A stretch of 6,324 nucleotides of DNA from the NCBI GenBank assembly GCA_937899265.1, contig CALBPV010000010.1, positions 1 to 6,324 of the forward strand. Direction: 5' to 3'. Below are positions 1-4,839 of this stretch, piece after piece. A program made the position numbers and the translations under genes. Origin of the DNA: an uncultured Bacteroidales bacterium (GTDB taxonomy: Bacteria; Bacteroidota; Bacteroidia; Bacteroidales; UBA3663). The notes beneath the pieces are model-generated. The model was not told where the DNA came from, did no database searches, and saw only the letters and a program-made list of their open reading frames with translations. The number at the start of each line of letters is the position of its first letter. The stretch's first letter is position 1.

Positions 1-157
1 AAAACATTCCCTCTACACCGGGAGCGTCGGATTGCGTAGAAAACATTCCCTCTACACCGGGAGCGTCGGATTGCGTAGAAAACATTCCCTCTACACCGGG
101 AGCGTCGGATTGCGTAGAAAACATTCCCATCGACACCAGGAGCGTCGGATTGCGTTG
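1..157 (+). repeat. Tandem array of 39-bp units, copy 1
   Basis: Three identical 39-bp units (1-39, 40-78, 79-117) are followed by a diverged 40-bp unit (118-157) with substitutions and one inserted base. Units begin AAAACATTCCCTCTACACCG and end GCGTAG. Each can form a weak hairpin, CTAC-a-CCG pairing with CGG and GTAG. There are no spacers, so this is not a CRISPR array. Because 39 is divisible by three, the array stays open in several frames, which explains the repetitive hypothetical ORFs crossing it. Confidence 0.9.
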
Positions 158-211
158 GATTGCGTCGGAGGTTTTCTCTGTTTGCGTCGGAACGGGGTTT
201 TTAAGGTTTTT

Positions 212-332
212 CTTTTCAGAGGTTGTAGCCCCGCAGGGGATGCTGAGTGGGGTGGGACCTTAGGCACAAGCTCGCTTGCGAATAAGGTCACAGACCAAAC
301 AGCACAGGGCGCAGCCCACAACCTCGGAAAAG
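212..332 (+). repeat. 121-bp cloverleaf-forming palindrome, type 1, copy 1
   Basis: Terminal arms are CTTTTCAGAGGTTGT (212-226) and ACAACCTCGGAAAAG (318-332), 14 pairs with one A/G mismatch. Inside, in order: a hairpin CCCC-GCA-GGGG (229-239); a central arm TGCTG (241-245) with CAGCA (300-304), enclosing GACCTTA (256-262) with TAAGGTC (283-289), capped by CAAG/CTTG (267-278); and a hairpin GGGC-GCA-GCCC (307-317). The result is a four-arm junction. T-rich blocks lie on both sides (205-211 and 344-350). Function is unknown: it could be a structured RNA, a single-stranded DNA fold or a miniature mobile palindrome. It is not a tRNA. Confidence 0.7.
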
Positions 333-452
333 TGGTTTTCTTGGTTTTTTTCTTGTGTAGCGACTGAGGTGTTTCGTCTTAAGAATAGGTAAAATGTAAC
401 CTTGTTTTTTTCTAATAGTAGCGAATATGTATATATAGTATTAATAATAGGA

Positions 453-890
453 TTAAAAAGCCATGATTGTTTTGGTTTGAATATCGTAGAAATACTTTTC
501 GCATTGATCTCTGAAAGGCGCGAAATTATATAATATGCCAATTTGGCTGTTAGTCAAACGCATATAATTCCATAGCTGCTGGCGCTGTTCCGGCCCCAAT
601 GTCTCTATGGCTTTGCATTCCAGAACTATATTCCCCTTACACAGAAAATCAATGTAGTGTTTGTGCGCAAGAAGTATCCCGTGATAGGAAACCTGAAAAT
701 AGTACTCCTTTTCGAATGGAACCTGTTTTTCTTCGAACGCTACTTTCAGAGCATCCTGATAGAGATACTCATTCAGCCCCGGGCCTAACTCCCGATGCAC
801 ATCTTGGCAACAACCGATGATGTCATATACATAAGTTTTCAGTTTTTCTGACATCTCCGGTGTTATGCTAAATTTATTATCGAATTTCAT
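453..890 (-). CDS. GxxExxY family protein (PD-(D/E)XK nuclease-like)
   Basis: This 145-residue protein carries the motif naming the GxxExxY family, GLNEYLY at residues 38-44 (G38, E41, Y44). It also has a plausible PD-(D/E)XK core: D81 in HYIDFL and E91-x-K93 in LECKAI, then the conserved-looking QRQQLWNYM (102-110). The family is common in Bacteroidetes and is classed with PD-(D/E)XK nuclease-like folds; its biological role is not established. No signal peptide or membrane segment is seen. The start is supported by AAAAGGA (899-905) eight bases upstream of the ATG. The gene is clearly more AT-rich than ispF, dnaK and the MATE gene. It stands alone between two identical direct repeats, consistent with acquired DNA. 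Family assignment is firm; nuclease activity is inference. Confidence 0.9.
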   Translation of the reverse strand: MKFDNKFSITPEMSEKLKTYVYDIIGCCQDVHRELGPGLNEYLYQDALKVAFEEKQVPFEKEYYFQVSYHGILLAHKHYIDFLCKGNIVLECKAIETLGPEQRQQLWNYMRLTNSQIGILYNFAPFRDQCEKYFYDIQTKTIMAF

Positions 891-898
891 TTTTTTAA

Positions 899-905
899 TC
901 CTTTT
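899..905 (-). promoter_or_regulatory. Ribosome-binding site of the GxxExxY gene
   Basis: On the minus strand AAAAGGA lies eight bases before the ATG at 888-890, a good Shine-Dalgarno-like spacing. It supports this start codon. No convincing TAnnTTTG promoter box was found upstream. An imperfect inverted repeat (CTAATACAA at 906-914 with TTGTGTTAG at 933-941, one mismatch) lies where the promoter should be. Confidence 0.5.
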
Positions 906-950
906 CTAATACAACGTATTGTACATTCGGTTATTGTGTTAGGAATGAAA

Positions 951-1007
951 AAAACGTCCCCAGCCGCCAGCCGCTATGAAAGAAAACGTCCCCAGACGCT
1001 ATGAAAG
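951..1007 (-). repeat. Short tandem duplication, 32-bp and 25-bp units
   Basis: Units 951-982 and 983-1007 both begin AAAACGTCCCCAG and end CGCTATGAAAG; the first carries seven extra bases. On the minus strand each reads TTTCATAGCG followed by CTGG and later GGGGACG. Each unit therefore repeats the CTT-NNN-TAGCG-N-CTG tail found after the 121-bp palindromes. The inner unit can form CGTC-tggg-GACG followed by TTTTCTTT on the minus strand, a weak terminator-like hairpin. Confidence 0.75.
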
Positions 1008-1025
1008 AAAAAAACAGTAAAAACC

Positions 1026-1146
1026 CTTTTTTCAGGATGAGACTGACGTCTCTTCATGCTGAGCCTGAATCCTTGTCGGTGAGCAAGCTCCCCGCCAATG
1101 CTACAGTCTCACCATGAGTCCCCATGGGACTTCATCCTGAAAAAAG
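1026..1146 (-). repeat. 121-bp cloverleaf-forming palindrome, type 2 (diverged, inverted)
   Basis: Terminal arms CTTTTTTCAGGATGA (1026-1040) and TCATCCTGAAAAAAG (1132-1146) are a perfect 15-bp inverted repeat. On the minus strand the order matches type 1: a hairpin AGTCCC-ATG-GGGACT (1117-1131); a long arm of 11 pairs in 13 (1104-1116 with 1055-1067); an inner CGG-t-GAGC-aa-GCTC-c-CCG (1077-1094); and a small GAC-tgac-GTC hairpin (1041-1050), extendable to GAGAC/GTCTC if the terminal arms open. AAAAACC flanks both ends (1019-1025, 1147-1153). This could be a 7-bp target duplication, but the word is low-complexity and the type 1 palindrome also has GGTTTTT on its left. Same length and architecture as 212-332, with different sequence. 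Confidence 0.7.
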
Positions 1147-1156
1147 AAAAACCAAA

Positions 1157-1313
1157 AAAACATTCCCTCTACACCGGGAGCGTCGGATTGCGTAGAAAAC
1201 ATTCCCTCTACACCGGGAGCGTCGGATTGCGTAGAAAACATTCCCTCTACACCGGGAGCGTCGGATTGCGTAGAAAACATTCCCATCGACACCAGGAGCG
1301 TCGGATTGCGTTG
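1157..1313 (+). repeat. Tandem array of 39-bp units, copy 2
   Basis: Identical units at 1157-1195, 1196-1234 and 1235-1273 are followed by the diverged 40-bp unit at 1274-1313, exactly as in copy 1. The array sits between the inverted type 2 palindrome on its left and the forward type 1 palindrome on its right, so the two palindromes point away from it. Confidence 0.9.
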
Positions 1314-1367
1314 GATTGCGTCGGAGGTTTTCTCTGTTTGCGTCGGAACGGGGTTTTTAAGGTTTTT

Positions 1368-1488
1368 CTTTTCAGAGGTTGTAGCCCCGCAGGGGATGCT
1401 GAGTGGGGTGGGACCTTAGGCACAAGCTCGCTTGCGAATAAGGTCACAGACCAAACAGCACAGGGCGCAGCCCACAACCTCGGAAAAG
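1368..1488 (+). repeat. 121-bp cloverleaf-forming palindrome, type 1, copy 2
   Basis: Sequence identical to 212-332, with arms at 1368-1382 and 1474-1488 and the same internal hairpins. It is followed by the T-rich block 1500-1506. It ends 79 bases before the small ORF start, so if transcribed with that gene it would be part of the 5' leader. Copy 1 has no downstream same-strand gene within the window, so a conserved leader role is not supported. Confidence 0.7.
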
Positions 1489-1567
1489 TGGTTTTCTTGG
1501 TTTTTTTCTTGTGTAGCGACTGAAATTAATGTAAAATAAGTAAATAATTAAATAGGTAAATGTTATT

Positions 1568-1678
1568 ATGGATAAGAACAAAAAATTCAATTGGACGGAC
1601 ATTGTCATCCGCGTGTGTGAGATGGTCATCGCCATATTGACCTCCGTAGGAATCACATCCTGTGCCGGCGGTCTGTAA
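1568..1678 (+). CDS. Small membrane microprotein, smalltalk-like
   Basis: A 36-residue ORF begins MDKNKKFNWTDIVIRV and ends SVGITSCAGGL. A charged N-terminus is followed by a hydrophobic helix (about residues 11-29) and a terminal TSC motif. This resembles the very short 'smalltalk' proteins annotated in Bacteroidetes, which have about 30-36 residues, a lysine-rich start, one hydrophobic stretch and often GVTSC near the end. Their function is unknown. The cysteine near the end could look like a lipobox, but a mature peptide of four or five residues is implausible. The upstream region is AT-rich, with AATAGG about 11 bases before the ATG. No partner gene adjoins it. Coding status is likely but rests on family resemblance in a very short frame. 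Confidence 0.7.
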   Translation: MDKNKKFNWTDIVIRVCEMVIAILTSVGITSCAGGL

Positions 1679-1682
1679 ACAG

Positions 1683-1725
1683 CCTCTCCCCAGCCCTCCC
1701 CTGAAGGGGAGGGAGCGGGACGGTC
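1683..1725 (+). repeat. CCTCTCCCCAGCCC hairpin repeat, copy A
   Basis: This interspersed element carries a perfect 8-bp stem, CCCTCCCC-TGAA-GGGGAGGG (1694-1713). A related 43-base copy lies at 2802-2844, and both end in GGTC. It lies just after the small ORF stop codon and could act as a transcript-end hairpin, but there is no T-tract. It directly precedes the heptad array and shares its TGAA loop. Confidence 0.75.
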
Positions 1726-1903
1726 AAAGGTCTAAGGTCAAAGGCCACTCGTCCTGAAGGACGGTCAAAGGTCAAAGGTCAAAGGCCACTCATCCTGAAG
1801 GACGGTCAAAGGTCAAAGGCCACTCGTCCTGAAGGACGGTCTAAGGTCTAAGGTCAAAGGTCTAAGGCCACTCGTCCTGAAGGACGGTCAAAGGTCAAAG
1901 GTC
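1722..1903 (+). repeat. Composite heptad (GGTCAAA/GGTCTAA) and hairpin array
   Basis: Runs of the 7-mers GGTCAAA and GGTCTAA alternate with a nearly constant 20-base linker, GGCCACTCGTCCTGAAGGAC, which contains the hairpin GTCC-TGAA-GGAC. Heptad counts before successive linkers are 3, 3, 2 and 4, giving units of 41, 41, 34 and 48 bases (1722-1762, 1763-1803, 1804-1837, 1838-1885). Two more heptads and a partial follow. One linker has A for G in its hairpin (1792). Variable copy number with a fixed linker suggests slippage of the heptads. No plausible gene was seen here. Confidence 0.9.
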
Positions 1904-1909
1904 AGCCGA

Positions 1910-1998
1910 GAACCGTGAACCATTAACCGTGAACCGAAAGTGGGTTCAGGTTTCAGGGTTCAAGTTTCAGGTTTCAAGGTTCAAGGTTCCAGGTTTCA
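1910..1998 (+). repeat. Further period-7 repeats (GAACCGT and GGTTTCA families)
   Basis: GAACCGT, GAACCAT, TAACCGT and GAACCGA follow each other at 1910-1937. From 1942 come about eight degenerate units of GGTTTCA, GGGTTCA, AGGTTCA type up to 1998. The 7-base period of the preceding array is kept while the word changes. Non-coding. Confidence 0.75.
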
Positions 1999-2000
1999 AA

Positions 2001-2103
2001 TTATCAAGAATTGGGGAATTAGAGAATTGTCTTTCTTTTACACGTTAAGAATATCGACATCGGAATGGTTGCAGCAATTCTTAAATTCTCAAATTCTTGA
2101 TTA
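2001..2103. repeat. 30-base imperfect inverted repeat
   Basis: Arms 2001-2030 and 2074-2103 are complementary at 24 of 30 positions, some mismatches being G-T. They enclose 43 bases. Each arm is built from AAGAATT/GAATT words at roughly 10-base spacing. It could form a long hairpin between the small ORF and ispF. No transposase or T-tract accompanies it. Confidence 0.6.
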
Positions 2104-2124
2104 ACAGAAGAGTGTTGGGTTATT

Positions 2125-2141
2125 TGACCCCGTCGGGGTCA
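2125..2141 (-). terminator. Stem-loop after ispF
   Basis: The 7-bp stem TGACCCC/GGGGTCA with a 3-base loop lies 16 bases past the ispF stop codon on the minus strand. There is no run of T after the stem, so it is only a probable transcript end or 3' stabilising hairpin. Confidence 0.4.
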
Positions 2142-2157
2142 TTTGATGACGATGGGC

Positions 2158-2637
2158 TCATGCCTTCTGGATGAGGACGGTCGCGTAGGCGGCGATGCCT
2201 TCCTGGCGGCCGGTGAAGCCGAGCTTCTCGGTGGTGGTGGCTTTGATGGAGATATTTTCTTCGTCGGTGGTCATCACTTGTGCGAGACACTGTTTCATGG
2301 CGGGAATGTGGGGATTGAGTTTGGGTTTCTCGGCGGCAACGGTGATGTCGGCGTTGCCGAGTTCCCATCCTTTTTCGCGCACGAGCGCCATTGTCTTGCG
2401 GAGCAAGATTTTGGAGTCGATATTGAGAAACTCGCCGGCGGTGTCGGGGAAGTGGTACCCGATGTCGCGCATATTTGCGGCACCGAGAATGGCGTCGCAG
2501 AGGGCATGAATCAACACATCGGCATCGGAGTGACCCAGGAGACCGAGGGTATGCTCAATCTTGATGCCGCCTAACCAAAGTGCACGACCTTCCACCAACT
2601 GATGGACGTCGTAGCCGAATCCTACACGTATTTTCAT
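2158..2637 (-). CDS. ispF: 2-C-methyl-D-erythritol 2,4-cyclodiphosphate synthase
   Basis: IspF is a cytosolic enzyme of the MEP isoprenoid pathway. It cyclises CDP-methylerythritol 2-phosphate to 2-C-methyl-D-erythritol 2,4-cyclodiphosphate with loss of CMP, typically as a homotrimer with a divalent metal. The 159 residues match the usual length. Visible motifs are GFGYDVH (6-12, metal ligands D10 and H12), LGHSDADVLIH (34-44, third ligand H44), DIGYHFPDT (58-66) and the signature KATTTEKLGFTGR (132-144). The frame stays open 55 codons upstream, but family alignment puts the start at MKIRVGFGYDVH. No Shine-Dalgarno sequence precedes it; a promoter-like box ends only four bases before the ATG. 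It is divergent from dnaK, with no other MEP gene in the window. Confidence 0.97.
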   Translation of the reverse strand: MKIRVGFGYDVHQLVEGRALWLGGIKIEHTLGLLGHSDADVLIHALCDAILGAANMRDIGYHFPDTAGEFLNIDSKILLRKTMALVREKGWELGNADITVAAEKPKLNPHIPAMKQCLAQVMTTDEENISIKATTTEKLGFTGRQEGIAAYATVLIQKA

Positions 2638-2641
2638 AGGG

Positions 2642-2649
2642 CAAAGATA
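2642..2649 (-). promoter_or_regulatory. Bacteroidetes-type -7 box for ispF
   Basis: On the minus strand TATCTTTG matches the Bacteroidetes -7 consensus TAnnTTTG exactly, four bases before the ispF ATG. Transcription would then start at or very near the start codon, giving a leaderless or nearly leaderless mRNA. The -33 element is poor: an ATTG lies about 23 bases upstream, in the loop of the adjacent hairpin. Confidence 0.5.
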
Positions 2650-2662
2650 GACAAAATTTCCG

Positions 2663-2689
2663 AAAAAGGGGGCAATGAGCCCCATTTTT
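2663..2689. terminator. Terminator-like hairpin upstream of ispF
   Basis: AAAAA-g-GGGGC (2663-2673) pairs with GCCCC-a-TTTTT (2679-2689) around loop AATGA, with one G/A mismatch. T-runs border the stem on either strand, so it could terminate transcription both ways. It lies just upstream of the ispF -7 box and could insulate ispF from dnaK or overlap its -33 region. Confidence 0.45.
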
Positions 2690-2801
2690 TTGCCAAAAAG
2701 GACAGAAAAATGCACAATGTCTGCCATTTTGACAACTCGACGGCACGCAAAAGAGGGGTGTCGGAGTTTGGCACGCTTTTTGCAGATTTGAGGGCGACCC
2801 A

Positions 2802-2844
2802 CCTCTCCCCAGCCCCCTCTGAAGGGAAGGGAGCAGGAAAGGTC
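2802..2844 (+). repeat. CCTCTCCCCAGCCC hairpin repeat, copy B
   Basis: A diverged 43-base copy of 1683-1725 with the same CCTCTCCCCAGCCC start, central TGAAGGG, GGGAGC and final GGTC. The hairpin is weaker than in copy A. It lies 55-97 bases before the dnaK ATG, so it probably falls in or near the dnaK promoter or leader. Confidence 0.7.
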
Positions 2845-2898
2845 GGAACAGAGGTATTAACGTTGAATTATTAACAAACAAAAAAAAGAATAAATATT

Positions 2899-4815
2899 AT
2901 GGGAAAAGTAATTGGTATTGACTTGGGAACCACCAATTCCTGTGTCGCAGTGATGGAGGGCAATACTCCCACTGTAATTTCAAATTCCGAAGGCCGCAAC
3001 ACGACCCCTTCGATTGTAGGTTTCGTTGACGGCGGCGAACGCAAAGTGGGCGAGCCCGCCAAGCGTCAGGCAGTGACCAACCCCACGCGTACGGTCTATT
3101 CCATCAAGCGTTTCATGGGTTGCGACATGAACCAGTGCGCCAAAGAAATCGAGCGCGTACCTTACAAGGTGGTAAACAACGGTTCGAATCAGCCCCGTGT
3201 GGAGATTGACGGCCGTCAATACACCCCTCAGGAAATCTCGGCCATGATTCTTCAGAAGATGAAGAAGACGGCAGAAGATTACCTTGGACAGACGGTTGAC
3301 GAGGCTGTCATCACGGTGCCTGCCTATTTCAACGACTCACAGCGTCAGGCCACCAAGGAAGCCGGCGAGATAGCCGGTCTGAAGGTGAAGCGTATTGTGA
3401 ACGAGCCTACGGCAGCAGCCCTTGCCTACGGTCTGGGCAACCTCTCGAAGGAAGAGAAGATAGCCGTGTTCGACCTCGGCGGCGGTACGTTCGACATCTC
3501 CATCCTCGATTTGGCCGACGGCGTGTTCGAGGTGCTTTCCACCGACGGCAACACCCACCTCGGAGGCGATGACTTCGACAACAAGATTATCGACTGGTTG
3601 GCCGACGAGTTCAAGGCCGACGAAGGCGTGGATCTCCGTCAGGACCCCATGGCCCTGCAGCGCCTGAAGGAAGCTGCCGAGAAGGCCAAGATAGAGCTTT
3701 CGTCCTCCACGACGACCGAAATCAACCTTCCCTATATCTTCCCCGTGAACGGTGTGCCGAAGCATCTGGTCAAGACGCTCACCCGTGCCAAGTTCGAAGC
3801 GCTCTGCGACGACCTCATCAAGGCCACGATAGCCCCCTGCCAGCGTGCACTCCAGAACGCCAAACTCTCGGCTTCGGAAATCAATCAGGTCATCCTCGTG
3901 GGCGGTTCTTCACGCATCCCCGCCGTACAGGAAGAGGTGCAGAAGTTCTTCGGCAAAGCTCCCTCCAAGGGTGTCAATCCCGACGAAGTGGTAGCGATGG
4001 GCGCTGCCGTACAGGGCGGCATTCTGGCCGGTGAGAACGTAGGCGGCGGCAAGGACATCCTTCTGCTCGACGTTACTCCTCTCTCGCTCGGTATCGAGAC
4101 GCTGGGCGGTGTGATGACGAAGCTCATCGACGCCAACACCACGATACCCACGAAGAAGAGCGAAGTCTTCTCGACCGCAGCCGACAACCAGCCTTCGGTA
4201 CAGATTCACGTACTTCAGGGCGAGCGTCAGTTTGCCAAGGACAACAAGACCATCGGCATCTTCAACCTCGACGGCATCCCGATGGCACCCCGTGGCGTTC
4301 CGCAGATTGAGGTAACCTTCGACATCGACGCCAACGGCATCCTCAACGTCAGCGCCAAGGACAAGGGTACGGGCAAGGAACAGAGCATCCGCATCGAAGC
4401 CTCCTCCGGTCTCTCGAAGGAAGAAATCGAGCGCATGAAGGCCGAGGCTGCCGCCAACGAAGCCGCCGACAAGGCCGAGCGTGAGAAGGTGGACAAAATC
4501 AACGAAGCCGACTCTCTCATCTTCCAGGTTGAGAAACAGATGAAGGAGATGGGCGACAAGATTCCCGCCGACCAGAAGTCGCAGATTGAGGCCATCGTTG
4601 CCAAACTCAAGACCGCCAAGGACGCCAAGGACATCGCAGGCATCGATGCCGCCAAGTCCGAACTGACCGCTCTCATGGGTCAGGCCGCCCAGAACATGTA
4701 CGGCCAACCCGGCGCAGGCTCCAATGCCGGTGCCAACGCAGGCACCAATGCCGGCGCAGGCAGCAACACCAAGGACGGCGGTGTGGAAGATGTACCCTTC
4801 GAGGAAGTGAAGTAA
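2899..4815 (+). CDS. dnaK: Molecular chaperone DnaK (Hsp70)
   Basis: DnaK is the ATP-driven cytosolic Hsp70. It binds exposed hydrophobic peptides and cycles with DnaJ and GrpE in folding and stress recovery. At 638 residues it is full length. The ATPase domain covers about 1-385: phosphate loops IDLGTTNS (7-14) and FDLGGGTFD (191-199), LGGDDFD (221-227) and GGSSRIPAVQ (335-344). T197 matches the autophosphorylated threonine of E. coli DnaK. The linker DILLLDV (386-392) leads to the beta substrate-binding domain (about 393-505), a charged helical lid (506-600) and a Gly/Ala/Asn-rich tail ending DVPFEEVK. The start follows from MGKVIGIDLGTTNS. Upstream is A-rich without a strong Shine-Dalgarno; no CIRCE operator or neighbouring grpE/dnaJ is seen. 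Codon use is GC-rich, as in ispF and the MATE gene. Confidence 0.99.
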   Translation: MGKVIGIDLGTTNSCVAVMEGNTPTVISNSEGRNTTPSIVGFVDGGERKVGEPAKRQAVTNPTRTVYSIKRFMGCDMNQCAKEIERVPYKVVNNGSNQPRVEIDGRQYTPQEISAMILQKMKKTAEDYLGQTVDEAVITVPAYFNDSQRQATKEAGEIAGLKVKRIVNEPTAAALAYGLGNLSKEEKIAVFDLGGGTFDISILDLADGVFEVLSTDGNTHLGGDDFDNKIIDWLADEFKADEGVDLRQDPMALQRLKEAAEKAKIELSSSTTTEINLPYIFPVNGVPKHLVKTLTRAKFEALCDDLIKATIAPCQRALQNAKLSASEINQVILVGGSSRIPAVQEEVQKFFGKAPSKGVNPDEVVAMGAAVQGGILAGENVGGGKDILLLDVTPLSLGIETLGGVMTKLIDANTTIPTKKSEVFSTAADNQPSVQIHVLQGERQFAKDNKTIGIFNLDGIPMAPRGVPQIEVTFDIDANGILNVSAKDKGTGKEQSIRIEASSGLSKEEIERMKAEAAANEAADKAEREKVDKINEADSLIFQVEKQMKEMGDKIPADQKSQIEAIVAKLKTAKDAKDIAGIDAAKSELTALMGQAAQNMYGQPGAGSNAGANAGTNAGAGSNTKDGGVEDVPFEEVK

Positions 4816-4839
4816 GTTCTTTCAATATATATAATCAAG

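Larger units (their letters stand above)
1..367 (+). repeat. Long direct repeat, copy 1 (possibly cut by window start)
   Basis: By eye this stretch is identical to 1157-1523, with a constant offset of 1156 bases. It holds a tandem array of 39-bp units (1-157), a linker with several GCGTCGGA words (about 140-197), a T-rich block ending GGTTTTT (205-211), a 121-bp palindrome (212-332) and a T-rich tail ending TAGCGACTGA (358-367). The two copies diverge right after that TGA, which fixes the right boundary. The left boundary is unknown because the array starts at base 1. Long frames crossing the repeat on both strands are judged non-coding. Identity over 367 bases implies recent duplication, transposition or gene conversion. 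Confidence 0.9.
1157..1523 (+). repeat. Long direct repeat, copy 2
   Basis: A perfect copy of 1-367 with the same unit number in its 39-bp array. Here the left edge is visible: the AAAACATTCC start runs into a short A-run (1154-1160) that directly adjoins the inverted type 2 palindrome. The right edge is TAGCGACTGA at 1514-1523, 44 bases before the start codon of the small ORF at 1568. The copy could therefore lie in that gene's leader. Confidence 0.9.

Noticed and set aside
1..157. CRISPR array
   Set aside because: Units are contiguous with no spacers, and no cas gene is present.
212..332. tRNA or tRNA-like gene, because of the cloverleaf
   Set aside because: There is no 7-bp acceptor stem with tRNA spacing, no TTCNA T-loop and no anticodon-loop pattern; the terminal stem is 14-15 bp.
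32..367. Open frame of 111 codons across the direct repeat (also 1098-1523, and 76-codon minus frames at 91-321 and 1247-1477)
   Set aside because: The frames arise because 39-bp units are divisible by three. They run from tandem DNA repeats into the palindrome, are open on both strands, and show no domain.
599..820. 73-codon plus-strand frame opposite the GxxExxY gene
   Set aside because: It is antisense to a gene with clear family motifs and has no recognisable domain.
212..1146. Integron attC sites, since palindromes flank a cassette-like gene
   Set aside because: No GTTRRRY/RYYYAAC core pair was found in the arms and no integrase is present.
2638..2802. N-terminal extension of ispF by 55 residues
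   Set aside because: The conserved IspF start MKIRVGFGYDVH and normal length of 159 residues fit 2637; the extension covers the promoter box and a hairpin.
2858..2865. TAACGTTG as a -7 box for dnaK, and the TATTAAC direct repeat at 2855-2861 and 2869-2875 as an operator
   Set aside because: The box has one mismatch to TAnnTTTG and no -33 TTTG at suitable distance; the short AT-rich repeat may be chance.
3910..4707. 265-codon minus-strand frame opposite dnaK
   Set aside because: It is a shadow of the dnaK reading frame and its strong codon bias; no independent coding evidence.
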